Below are positions 1 to 7,211 of a stretch of 32,323 nucleotides of DNA, piece by piece. The stretch is from an uncultured Nitrospira sp. (GTDB lineage: Bacteria; Nitrospirota; Nitrospiria; Nitrospirales; Nitrospiraceae): contig CABVRR010000023.1 of assembly GCA_902500705.1 (NCBI GenBank), forward strand, positions 1-32,323, read 5' to 3'. Numbering within the stretch: position 1 is the first letter of the stretch; the number at the start of each line of letters is the position of its first letter. A program made the position numbers and the translations under genes. The notes below the pieces were generated by a model. The model had not been told where the DNA came from and searched no databases. It saw only the letters and a program-made list of their open reading frames with translations.

Positions 1-111
1 AGAGATAGAACGTTCAAAACAACCTTCATCTTTAGTCCGCTCGCATAGTCTCCTCCAACCATGCTAAGTGTACTATCGTTGTACAGCTACCCATGTGGTG
101 GCTGCGAGCAC

Positions 112-123
112 TTCCTGCAGGAA
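112..123. repeat. Perfect 12-bp palindrome TTCCTGCAGGAA
   Basis: A perfect inverted repeat 65 bases before the start of the small zinc-finger gene. It could be an operator or may be chance; nothing else in 1-187 is recognisable. Confidence 0.25.
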
Positions 124-187
124 ATGCCAGACCAATGATGGAACTGACGACCGGAGAACTCATACGACTTATTGTGGAGACGTAGCA

Positions 188-355
188 ATGCCTAAAGCCC
201 GTAGTGCTGGCCAGTGTTATCAATGCGAAGCCGGAGATCGAGTCAGGATGACTTTCATGACATGCAGCCGCTGCCGCCGGTATTTTTGTAGTGCGCACGG
301 CACGTCGGAATTGGATCAATGCGAAATGTGCATTGAAGGCGGTGAAGAGACCTAA
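188..355 (+). CDS. Small Cys/His-rich zinc-finger protein (AN1-like spacing)
   Basis: A 55-residue protein of unknown function. Its ligand pattern is C10-x2-C-x12-C26-x2-C-x4-C34-x2-H37-x7-C45-x2-C48, eight potential metal ligands, enough for two zinc ions. The C-x2-C...C-x2-C-x4-C-x2-H core resembles AN1-type and related treble-clef fingers; that family link is inference. The ATG at 188 is preferred over an in-frame ATG at 68 because a GGAG-like site (176-179) precedes it and the upstream residues look like low-quality sequence. It converges on the HepT remnant. It has no signal peptide and no membrane segment, so it is probably cytosolic. Confidence 0.5.
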   Translation: MPKARSAGQCYQCEAGDRVRMTFMTCSRCRRYFCSAHGTSELDQCEMCIEGGEET

Positions 356-457
356 TCGCTTAGGTGGGTGAGAAGAAAACTCTTCTGGCAGATTGAACCA
401 GTCTCAGAAACCAGAACACATCGGTATTCGAGCTATTACCGGAGTAGAGCGCGGATT

Positions 458-787
458 TCACGATCGAGCATGGGGCACTTTATTCTTCACGATGTCCCAG
501 ACGATCTCTGCATCCATTCCGAAATGCTCATGGATCAAAATGTCACGAAGCCCAGCCATTTTCTTCCATTCCAGTGTAGGGTGCTGAGCGCGGAAGTCGG
601 CAGGGAGTTTCTTGACGGCCTCGCCGATTACGTCAAGATTCCTGACTATTGCGTCCATGGTTTTCTCATCCTCTAGGAATGTGGCTTTGGAAAGGGTCGC
701 TGTGTCGAGATCGCTTCTTTGCCTCGAGCACAGGACCCAAACAGGCTGAGGCGACAGACTCTGTTCAACCAGCTGGACTGAACTCAA
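458..787 (-). pseudogene. HepT-like (DUF86) toxin remnant
   Basis: The segment from about residue 30 to the end matches the core of HepT/DUF86 proteins. It has a DEKTMDAIVRNLDVIGEAVK-type helix and then the R-x4-6-H RNase motif as RDILIHEHFG, followed by the usual VWDIVKNKVP ending. HepT proteins are normally about 110 residues and work as the toxin (HEPN RNase) of the MNT-HepT pair. Here the first 30 or so residues do not resemble the family, the usual C-terminal tail after KVP is missing, and no MNT nucleotidyltransferase lies beside it. I therefore read it as a decayed copy, though a short internal start at 658 (66 residues) could still be translated. Confidence 0.6.
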
Positions 788-865
788 GCGTCATGACGTG
801 CCATTTTCATGATCACCGTGATATCATGCCCTGCGGTATCGTCAGTTCTGCAGATCCATGGTGAG

Positions 866-897
866 GACCTTGGGTTCGAGTCTAAGCTGGCTCACCA
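866..897 (+). other. tRNA 3'-end-like sequence (possible att-site scar)
   Basis: This stretch reads like the T-arm, acceptor strand and CCA of a tRNA. CTTGG (869-873) can pair with CTAAG (882-886) around a TTCGAGT loop, followed by CTGGCTC and ACCA. The acceptor strand is close to that of many bacterial tRNA-Lys genes, which end in TGGCTCACCA. No matching 5' half (a GAGCCAG-like strand and D-arm) is present in the preceding 100 bases, and the loop has one extra base. It is therefore not a functional tRNA; it may be a duplicated 3' end left by an integrative element. Confidence 0.35.
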
Positions 898-901
898 GTT
901 T

Positions 902-922
902 TCCCGCACGATAAGGGTGCGG
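902..922 (+). other. 7-bp hairpin CCCGCAC/GTGCGGG
   Basis: A perfect 7-bp inverted repeat with a short loop lies immediately after the tRNA-like sequence and just before the A-type carrier gene. No U-run follows, so it is not a classical terminator; it may shape the leader of the next gene. Confidence 0.3.
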
Positions 923-948
923 GCGGCATGAAAGATGGGCGCGAGGCT

Positions 949-1257
949 ATGAAGCTTACACGGTCGGCGGTCGAGCGGTTGAAGGCATTAATCCTCGAGC
1001 ATCCCACTGATCCCATCGTGAGGGTGGAAGTCAAAGATATGGACGAACAGCGGCTGGCCTTCAGCATCACGCTGGAAGATCGTGTGCAGCCGGACGATGA
1101 GGCCCACACAGTCGATGGACTGACGGTAGCAATTCCCGCGGTCAGCGCGGTCCGCACGGCGGGCATTACCATGGATTATCAGGAACCAAGCGGCTTTAAA
1201 TTCCAGCATGCCGATCACCAAGACGATCTTCGGCTCGATCTCATCAATTTGAACTGA
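949..1257 (+). CDS. A-type Fe-S carrier-like (HesB/IscA fold) protein without cysteines
   Basis: About 102 residues. The order of motifs follows IscA/ErpA/HesB proteins: an LTxxAxxxLK start, the V-R-V-E-V strand, a PxD-type loop, a central V-D-G-L strand, and near the end a G-F-K-F-x-H segment that replaces the family's GFKFxNPN. True A-type carriers bind Fe-S clusters through three conserved cysteines; this protein contains no cysteine at all, so cluster binding in the usual way is excluded. It may be a scaffold or partner protein, or a divergent fold relative. The start at 949 is chosen because the fold begins there; an in-frame ATG at 928 would add seven residues. It stands alone, with 343 bases before the next gene. 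Confidence 0.55.
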   Translation: MKLTRSAVERLKALILEHPTDPIVRVEVKDMDEQRLAFSITLEDRVQPDDEAHTVDGLTVAIPAVSAVRTAGITMDYQEPSGFKFQHADHQDDLRLDLINLN

Positions 1258-1600
1258 CCCGGCATTTCTCCGAATTCCAATCCCGGCCTACGCCTCACGC
1301 TGCTTGTTTTCATCAGGGATCGACCAACAGGTTGCTTGCCCGAAACTCCAATGATATCCGTCTGCTTGTGTCACAGTGACCTTCGTTAACCTCTTTTGGG
1401 GAGATCACTGAGACCTTCTTCCTCGGATGCGCAGCGTTTCCTAGATATTCTGGAATGAGCAGATGTCTGGTCTCGCCCTTGCATTCTCACTGCTTCAATG
1501 CACTAAACAGGAAACAACTGATGCATAATGCGCCAGTCACGCTGGCTTGTTGTGGCAGTTTGGGTCTTGCAGAACCGTTCTCTTCTTGTTGGAGCATGAG
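1258..1600. other. Intergenic region upstream of the NtrC-type regulator
   Basis: No convincing gene was found in these 343 bases. The only element I can support is a sigma-54-like site at 1467-1483, listed separately. Confidence 0.5.
1467..1483 (+). promoter_or_regulatory. Candidate sigma-54 promoter upstream of the response regulator
   Basis: The sequence CTGG-N10-TTGCA has the required spacing: GG at 1469-1470 and GC at 1481-1482, ten bases apart, with a full TTGC at -12. The -24 half is weaker (TGGTC instead of TGGCAC). A start near 1494 would give a leader of about 107 nt. The site is plausible rather than proven. Confidence 0.4.
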
Positions 1601-2980
1601 ATGACTGAAGAATGGGGCGCAATCCTTGTCGTGGACGACGACGCGGATATGCGTGAATTAGCCTCTGACATGCTGAAAGACCGGGGTCATCAGGTCTCAA
1701 TGGCTGGAAGCGGCGAGGACGCACTCAAGCGGTTGACCGAGGAAGACCACGCGGTCGTCCTCACGGATCTTCGCATGAAAGGTCTGCAAGGGATCGAATT
1801 GCTGACCCGGATCAAACGGGACTATCCCGATATCAATGTGATTCTCATGACGGCGTTTGGATCGGTCGAAACGGCGGTCGAGGCGATGAAACACGGCGCG
1901 AGCGATTACCTGACGAAGCCCGTCAAGAAAGATGAACTGATCCGCGTCGTTGAACGAGTGATTCGAGAGGCGGCATTACGACGAGAAGTCAGTCGACTCA
2001 GGCGAGAAGTCCGCAAGGAATACAGCTTCCATCAGATCTTGGGTAAAAGTAAGGTGATTCAGGCGGTCTTCGATTTGATTCGGCGGGTGGCCGACAGTCC
2101 GACCAACGTGCTCATTACGGGAGAGAGCGGAACCGGGAAGGAACTCGTCGCCAAAGCCATTCACTACAACAGCGACAGAAGGGAAGCCCCGTTTATCCCG
2201 GTGAATTGCGCGGCGATTCCGGAACAGCTCTTGGAAAGTGAATTATTCGGGCATATGCGGGGTGCCTTTACCGATGCGAAGATGGACAAGCGAGGGTTAT
2301 TCGAAGAAGCGCAGAAAGGCACGCTGTTTCTTGATGAGATCAGTGAACTCCCGTTCCTGCTGCAGGCCAAAATTCTTCGTGCAATCCAGGAAAAAGAAAT
2401 CCGGCGGGTGGGAGCGACCAAGCCGATCTCGGTGGATGTGCGCATCATTGCGGCCACCAATTTGACTCTCAGCGAGGAAGTGAAGAACAAGCGATTCCGC
2501 GAAGACCTCTATTATCGCCTCAACGTGATCGAGTTGAAACTCCCGCCGCTCCGGGAACGACGGGAGGATATTCCCCTTCTGGTAGATGCTTTTCTCAAGA
2601 AGTGCGGTGAGGCTCGAGGCAAAGAGGTCAAGGGGGTCGGCGAAGCCGCGTTGGCGATGTTGATGGATTATGCGTGGCCTGGCAATGTGCGGGAACTGGA
2701 AAACGTCATCGAACGGGCTGTGACGCTTAGTCGAGGCGAAAAGATTGCTTCTGATGATCTGCCTGCGGCGGTGCAAGGGGCCCGGGGCGACCGACGTGTA
2801 CTGGATGAAGCGGCCGAGCACACGCTGACCTTGGACGAGCTGGAGAAAGAGTACATTAAGAAAATTCTCGAAAAGACCGGCGGCAATAAATATCAGGCCG
2901 CCCAGTCCCTGGGCATCGACCGCAAGACCCTGTATCGTAAACTCGCCGAAATCGAAGGCAACCCACACCCGGAAGAATAG
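1601..2980 (+). CDS. NtrC-family sigma-54-dependent response regulator
   Basis: A 459-residue two-component regulator that should activate RNA polymerase carrying sigma-54. The receiver is at about residues 6-120, with acidic pocket D12/D13, phospho-acceptor D56, T84 and K106. The AAA+ domain is at about 145-380, with Walker A GESGTGK at 174-180 and Walker B D245-E246. The C-terminus is a Fis-type helix-turn-helix (GGNKYQAAQSLGIDRKTLYR). The sigma-54 contact loop reads GAFTDA (221-226) instead of GAFTGA, a variant also seen in other family members. The start at 1601 is chosen for its GGAG site at 1591; an upstream ATG at 1547 lacks one and would add residues before the receiver. The sensor kinase at 3247 is the likely partner, although 266 bases separate them. 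Confidence 0.93.
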   Translation: MTEEWGAILVVDDDADMRELASDMLKDRGHQVSMAGSGEDALKRLTEEDHAVVLTDLRMKGLQGIELLTRIKRDYPDINVILMTAFGSVETAVEAMKHGASDYLTKPVKKDELIRVVERVIREAALRREVSRLRREVRKEYSFHQILGKSKVIQAVFDLIRRVADSPTNVLITGESGTGKELVAKAIHYNSDRREAPFIPVNCAAIPEQLLESELFGHMRGAFTDAKMDKRGLFEEAQKGTLFLDEISELPFLLQAKILRAIQEKEIRRVGATKPISVDVRIIAATNLTLSEEVKNKRFREDLYYRLNVIELKLPPLRERREDIPLLVDAFLKKCGEARGKEVKGVGEAALAMLMDYAWPGNVRELENVIERAVTLSRGEKIASDDLPAAVQGARGDRRVLDEAAEHTLTLDELEKEYIKKILEKTGGNKYQAAQSLGIDRKTLYRKLAEIEGNPHPEE

Positions 2981-3135
2981 CGACATTTCGATCATTCAAG
3001 GCCGGGGTCGATCGCACGCCGTTCGGCACGGGGCTCACCACGCACACGGTAGTCTGGGACTACCTCGCTCCTCATGATCAGAACCTTCAGACTCAGCGTT
3101 CACCGATTCCTTATGCCATCTTCACCTAAGCGTTA

Positions 3136-3148
3136 GGGCCGATAGGCC
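3136..3148. repeat. Small palindrome GGGCCGATAGGCC, copy 1
   Basis: A 13-base sequence with GGCC arms around GATA. It occurs again in reverse orientation at 15283-15295, in front of ackA. It sits about 100 bases before the histidine kinase gene. Its function is unknown; it could be a regulator site or a short hairpin. Confidence 0.3.
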
Positions 3149-3158
3149 GTTGTGGACA

Positions 3159-3175
3159 TTGGCGTAGGAGTCGCT
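3159..3175 (+). promoter_or_regulatory. Candidate sigma-54 promoter upstream of the histidine kinase
   Basis: TTGGC at -24 (GG 3161-3162) and TCGCT at -12 (GC 3173-3174) are exactly ten bases apart. A start near 3186 would leave a leader of about 60 nt. It is a moderate match (TTGGCG instead of TTGGCAC, and TCGC instead of TTGC). Confidence 0.4.
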
Positions 3176-3246
3176 ATGATAAATCTGTCAGCGCGAAGGA
3201 CAGCCCGCATCAATCAAGCAAGCCCATGCCGAGGGGAGGCATATAT

Positions 3247-5160
3247 ATGGATGCACAAGGACCGTGGGACCATAAGAATCAGGAAGCAGCGCGTGTGGCG
3301 GCCGATCACGAGGGAAGGGAAGAGCAACTCTTAATCAGCCGGCTCAGGGTGGAAAGCATCCTTGAATCCGCGATGGATGCGATCATCACCGTGGATGAGA
3401 AACAGAGAGTCTTGCTGTTCAATCACGCGGCGGAACAGATGTTTGGCTGTTCCACTCGCGAAGCCATCAGCCAGCCACTCGACCGATTTTTGCCCGTTCG
3501 TTTCCGCGACGCCCATCGCCACCATGTTCACACATTCGGGCAATCGGGAGTCACGAGTCGGAAAATGGATCGCCTGGGCACCGTGATGGGGCTCCGCTCC
3601 AACGGAGAAGAATTTCCGATCGAAGCGGCGATCTCGCAGATTAGGGTGGAGGACAAGAAATATTACACCGTCATTCTACGTGATATCACAGAACGGAAAC
3701 GAGCTGAAGACGCCCGCCAAGAGAGTCAGCGACAACTCGCCACCCTAATCGGAAATCTCCCGGGCTTCGTGTATCGGTGCCGAAATACTCGTAGCTGGAC
3801 ATTTGAATACCTCAGTAAGGGAGTGTTGGATTTAACGGGATATACCATCGAAGAATATCTCGTGCAACGAACGGTCTCGTACGGCGACAACATCCACCCA
3901 GGTGACCGCAGGCGAGTCTGGCAGGATGTACAGGTCGCCGTGGCACAACATTATCCGTTCGAGGTGACCTACCGAATCCTCACCAAATCAGGTGAGGCGA
4001 AGTGGGTGTGGGAACGGGGTGGAGGGATTTACGCGTCGGACGGCACGCTCAATTATTTGGAAGGGTTCGTCACTGATATTACGGAACGAAAGCGAGCCGA
4101 ACACTTGCTGCGACAGAGCGAAGAGCGCTATAGGCGCCTGATCGAGGTCTCGCCCTACGCCGTTTTAGTCAATCAGGGTGATCGCATTCTGTTTGCGAAC
4201 GACCAGGCTATCAAACTGTTCGGAGCGGTCAAGACCAATGAGATTGTGGGGAAACAGATGATGACTCTATTCCATCCGGATTGTCGCGTCGTCGTGTGTG
4301 AGCGGATTCATGACTTGCTCGAAGGGAACGCGCAGATGCCCATGCTCGAGGAGCAAATCTTGACGTTGGACAACAGAGCGGTGGACGTGGAAGTCAGTGC
4401 GGCGCGATTTACGGATGAAGAAGGGCCGGCCATCTTGGTCATGCTCCGAGACGTCAGCGAACGGAAACGGCTGCAGGAACAGTTGCGAAAAACCGAGCGC
4501 ATCGCCGAACTCGGCACCCTGGCCTCCGGTATGGCTCACGAGATCGGGACGCCGATGAATGTCATTCTGGGTCGTGCCGAATATCTGATGGATCGTGTGA
4601 CGGAAGAGCCGATCAAAAAGGGGCTTCAGACCATCATTACTCAGGTTGAACGGATCACCCGAGTGATGAACCAATTGCTTGCCCTTGCACGGCGCAAGTC
4701 TCCCGAGCGCACTCTGGTCGACATGAAAGCCATCGTTGAAGACGGCCTTGAGTTCTTTCAGGAACGATTCAGGAAAAGCCACATCACGGTGGAACTGATG
4801 TTCCAGGACGACTGCCCAAAGGCCTTGGCCGATCTGGATCACATGAGTCAGGTCTTCATCAATCTTGTGATGAATGCGGTACATGCCATGCCGGACGGCG
4901 GAACGCTACGGATCAGTTTGACACCGGAAAAACAGATGGTAAAACTGACGGTCGCCGATACGGGCCATGGCATTCCATCGGACGCGATGAAAAAAATTTT
5001 CGAGCCGTTTTTTACGACGAAAGAATTCGGCAAGGGGACCGGGTTGGGATTGACCGTGGTTAAGGGGATCATTGAGGAGCATCAAGGTTCCATCACCGTT
5101 GAAAGCGAAGCAGGGGAGGGCACGATCTTTACGATCCGGCTGCCTAGCAGTCAGATGTGA
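3247..5160 (+). CDS. Soluble multi-PAS sensor histidine kinase (NtrB type)
   Basis: 637 residues with no membrane segments, so a cytoplasmic sensor. Three PAS domains, each closed by a DITERKRAE-like or DVSERKR-like PAC ending, occupy about residues 35-150, 165-285 and 290-405. They are followed by the dimerisation/phospho-acceptor domain with H431 in MAHEIGTPMN, and a HATPase domain with N543 in the N-box, DTGHG, and FEPFFTTK...GTGLGL. The GTP-for-SRP change after the histidine and this overall design fit NtrB-like kinases that phosphorylate sigma-54 activators. The best partner is the regulator at 1601-2980. The start at 3247 is chosen for the strong GGGGAGG site eight bases upstream; an ATG at 3226 has none. 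The PAS ligands cannot be read from sequence. Confidence 0.92.
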   Translation: MDAQGPWDHKNQEAARVAADHEGREEQLLISRLRVESILESAMDAIITVDEKQRVLLFNHAAEQMFGCSTREAISQPLDRFLPVRFRDAHRHHVHTFGQSGVTSRKMDRLGTVMGLRSNGEEFPIEAAISQIRVEDKKYYTVILRDITERKRAEDARQESQRQLATLIGNLPGFVYRCRNTRSWTFEYLSKGVLDLTGYTIEEYLVQRTVSYGDNIHPGDRRRVWQDVQVAVAQHYPFEVTYRILTKSGEAKWVWERGGGIYASDGTLNYLEGFVTDITERKRAEHLLRQSEERYRRLIEVSPYAVLVNQGDRILFANDQAIKLFGAVKTNEIVGKQMMTLFHPDCRVVVCERIHDLLEGNAQMPMLEEQILTLDNRAVDVEVSAARFTDEEGPAILVMLRDVSERKRLQEQLRKTERIAELGTLASGMAHEIGTPMNVILGRAEYLMDRVTEEPIKKGLQTIITQVERITRVMNQLLALARRKSPERTLVDMKAIVEDGLEFFQERFRKSHITVELMFQDDCPKALADLDHMSQVFINLVMNAVHAMPDGGTLRISLTPEKQMVKLTVADTGHGIPSDAMKKIFEPFFTTKEFGKGTGLGLTVVKGIIEEHQGSITVESEAGEGTIFTIRLPSSQM

Positions 5161-5336
5161 ACGCCCAAGATGTCTTAAGCCGTCTCAACAGTTCACTGCT
5201 TCGCATGCCTGACGGTTGTAGCACTCCGCCACGGTACGTACCATTCTTTGGGGTGTTTCTCGCCACTAGTACGGTATTCGAGTGAGTTTTCCTTGTGATG
5301 GCCTTGCCATTCCCATTGTCTGCGTAGAGCTTTGTA

Positions 5337-5353
5337 TCGGCATCCCACTTGCT
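5337..5353 (+). promoter_or_regulatory. Candidate sigma-54 promoter upstream of the PAS-type activator
   Basis: GGCA at -24 (GG 5339-5340) and a full TTGCT at -12 (GC 5351-5352) are exactly ten bases apart. The T before GG is C, which weakens the match. A start near 5364 falls inside the neighbouring dyad. Confidence 0.45.
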
Positions 5354-5372
5354 CTTATCACGTCACGATAAG
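5354..5372. promoter_or_regulatory. 19-base dyad CTTATC-N7-GATAAG over a predicted start site
   Basis: A perfect 6-bp inverted repeat with a 7-base spacer begins directly after the -12 element of the candidate sigma-54 promoter. The position would suit a repressor, or an autoregulatory site for the downstream activator. No protein is known to bind it. Confidence 0.35.
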
Positions 5373-5460
5373 ACAGAACAAATGTCGCTTCTGACAAAGG
5401 GAAGAGGGATGGTCGTGGACCCAAGTCCCGCCGCCGTGTCGGTAACCCCCATCCGTCTCT

Positions 5461-6858
5461 TTGAGATACGAGATCATCTTGTCCAAAGCAGAACATGCCG
5501 ATGACGCGGCGGCGTCGGATCCCATCATTGCCGCGAGAATCGAGGCGATCAAGCAATTAGCGCAGGGAATGTCAGACCGAGTCGCGGTCATGGACCGATC
5601 GTTCAACATCGTCTACGCGAATGAAGCGGCTTGGGCGGCAGAGTCACCCACACGCTCTCATCGGTCTCCTGCCAAATGTTATGAAGCCTTTGCGCACCGC
5701 ACCGACCCCTGCGGGAGTTGTCCCGCCGTCAAGGTGTTCGAGGCGCCTGAGGTGCAGAGCGTCTCGTGTTCCGGAGGAGGAGACGGTGCCGCATGTGGAA
5801 TGCGGCAAGCCTTTCCCTTGGTGAATATGGACGGAGGGGTGTCGTCCATGTTGGTGCTCTTTAGGCTGTCGGCCCAGCCGATCTATCCTCTGATCACTGG
5901 GAGAGATCCGGCAGCGTCTGTCGTGGACCATCTCGGGCAGTTGATCGGTCGCAGTGCGATCATGCGACAGCTCTTCGACATGACTCGGCTTGTCGCGGAA
6001 AGCTCAGCGACAGTTCTCATTCAGGGGGAGAGTGGAACGGGAAAAGAACTTCTGGCACGCACCATTCATGGATTAAGCGACCGAAAGGATCAACCCTTCA
6101 TCGTGGTCGATTGCGGGTCGTTACCCGAATCGTTGCTGGAGAGTGAACTCTTCGGGCATGTGAAAGGGGCCTTCACCGGGGCTATCACAAACAAGCGCGG
6201 ACTGTTTCAAGAAGCCGATGGGGGAACGATCTTCCTCGACGAGATTGCCGATACCACGCCGATCTTTCAAGCTAAATTGCTGCGAGTGCTGCAGGAAGGT
6301 GAAATCAAACCGGTCGGCGGAACGAAGCCGATCACCATTCATGCGCGCGTCATCTCTGCGTCGAACAAGAATCTTGTCGATTTGGTGAAGGCCAAACTGT
6401 TTCGACAGGACCTCTACTATCGACTGGCGGTCTTACCCTTATATTTGCCGGCTCTGAGAGAACGACGTGAAGATATCCCGCTGCTGGTCAAGCATTTTGT
6501 CGCCACATCGTGCGCTCGCCACCATCAACCGGTTCGACAGATCGCGGAACGAACCATGCGGGCCTTACATGATGCGCCATGGCAAGGCAATATAAGAGAG
6601 TTGCAACACTCGATTGAACGGGCGGTCGTGACAACCACCGGGCCGTGGCTTGTCTGCGATGAACAGATAGAACTGGACGTCGCAAACGAAGACGAAAGTC
6701 TATGGTCAACGTCGCGCGGGGTGGTTGCCCAGGCTGAACGTGTACGGATCGTTGATGCACTGGAGAAGACGGCAGGCAATCGATCGAAAGCGGCCAAACT
6801 GCTGAAAATCAGCCGAGCGAGTCTGTACAACAAGCTTCGTGCCTATCACATCGACTAG
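5461..6858 (+). CDS. Sigma-54-dependent activator with Cys-rich PAS-like sensor domain
   Basis: 465 residues if the TTG at 5461 is the start. The N-terminal 125 or so residues are a PAS-like domain ([14 protein letters not shown]...) with a Cys cluster of the CYEAF...PCGSCPAVK type plus two further cysteines downstream, which suggests a redox, metal or Fe-S sensing role (inference). The AAA+ domain has Walker A GESGTGK at 189-195, an intact GAFTGA loop at 236-241 and Walker B FLDEI. A Fis-type helix-turn-helix ([21 protein letters not shown]) ends the protein. No receiver domain is present, so control is by ligand or redox state instead of a kinase. The start is uncertain: TTG 5461 has a poor ribosome site, and ATG 5569 (residue 37) has AGGGA only two bases away. 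Confidence 0.87.
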   Translation: MRYEIILSKAEHADDAAASDPIIAARIEAIKQLAQGMSDRVAVMDRSFNIVYANEAAWAAESPTRSHRSPAKCYEAFAHRTDPCGSCPAVKVFEAPEVQSVSCSGGGDGAACGMRQAFPLVNMDGGVSSMLVLFRLSAQPIYPLITGRDPAASVVDHLGQLIGRSAIMRQLFDMTRLVAESSATVLIQGESGTGKELLARTIHGLSDRKDQPFIVVDCGSLPESLLESELFGHVKGAFTGAITNKRGLFQEADGGTIFLDEIADTTPIFQAKLLRVLQEGEIKPVGGTKPITIHARVISASNKNLVDLVKAKLFRQDLYYRLAVLPLYLPALRERREDIPLLVKHFVATSCARHHQPVRQIAERTMRALHDAPWQGNIRELQHSIERAVVTTTGPWLVCDEQIELDVANEDESLWSTSRGVVAQAERVRIVDALEKTAGNRSKAAKLLKISRASLYNKLRAYHID

Positions 6859-7211
6859 CGTCAGGTTGTTCCTTTCTGCCTCTTCCCGCAGTTACACCTG
6901 TCTAAGTGTCTGGATAGTTCAACCTATTCAAATGATGGACAACGGCTCAGCTGACTCCCAAAACTGTCTATTTATTTAGAGTGTGGGGTTCGTCCCGCAA
7001 GTCGTGAAAACGGCTGAGTGATTCACGATCGCCGCTACTGGCATGCCAATCCTCACTTCCTGCTTCTTGCGCACAAAGCTTGCTCGATTCGGAACATAGA
7101 GTCTGAGCGGTCTGACCTTGAACGCAAGAGGTCTGTTGAGGACGCTCTTGGAGATGTGTGATGGGCAGGGTCGATCATCATGTGTGTGTCTGACAGGAAG
7201 AGGGAGGAAAC
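6859..7211. other. Intergenic region upstream of amoC
   Basis: 353 bases without a supported gene. It ends in a strong ribosome site (GGGAGGAAAC) for amoC. A 6-bp hairpin, CAAGAG (7125-7130) with CTCTTG (7145-7150), lies in the probable leader. I could not assign a convincing promoter. Confidence 0.45.

Larger units (their letters stand above)
5161..5460. other. Intergenic region between histidine kinase and second sigma-54 activator
   Basis: 300 bases without a supported gene. It holds a sigma-54-like site (5337-5353) and an adjacent 19-base dyad (5354-5372), both listed separately. Confidence 0.5.

Noticed and set aside
2297-2995. Long open frame antisense to the NtrC-type regulator
   Set aside because: It is a shadow of a strongly conserved gene, with no ribosome site or recognisable domain. 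Similar long frames opposite the NRPS and xfp were rejected for the same reason.
3138-3145. GCCGATA as a sigma-28 (flagellar) -10 box
   Set aside because: No TAAA-like -35 element lies at the required distance, and the second copy points the other way.
6983-6999. GG-N10-GC spacing upstream of amoC as a sigma-54 promoter
   Set aside because: The -12 half reads CCGCA without TT and the -24 half lacks GGCAC. The site is also more than 200 bases from the start codon, so it is too weak to list.
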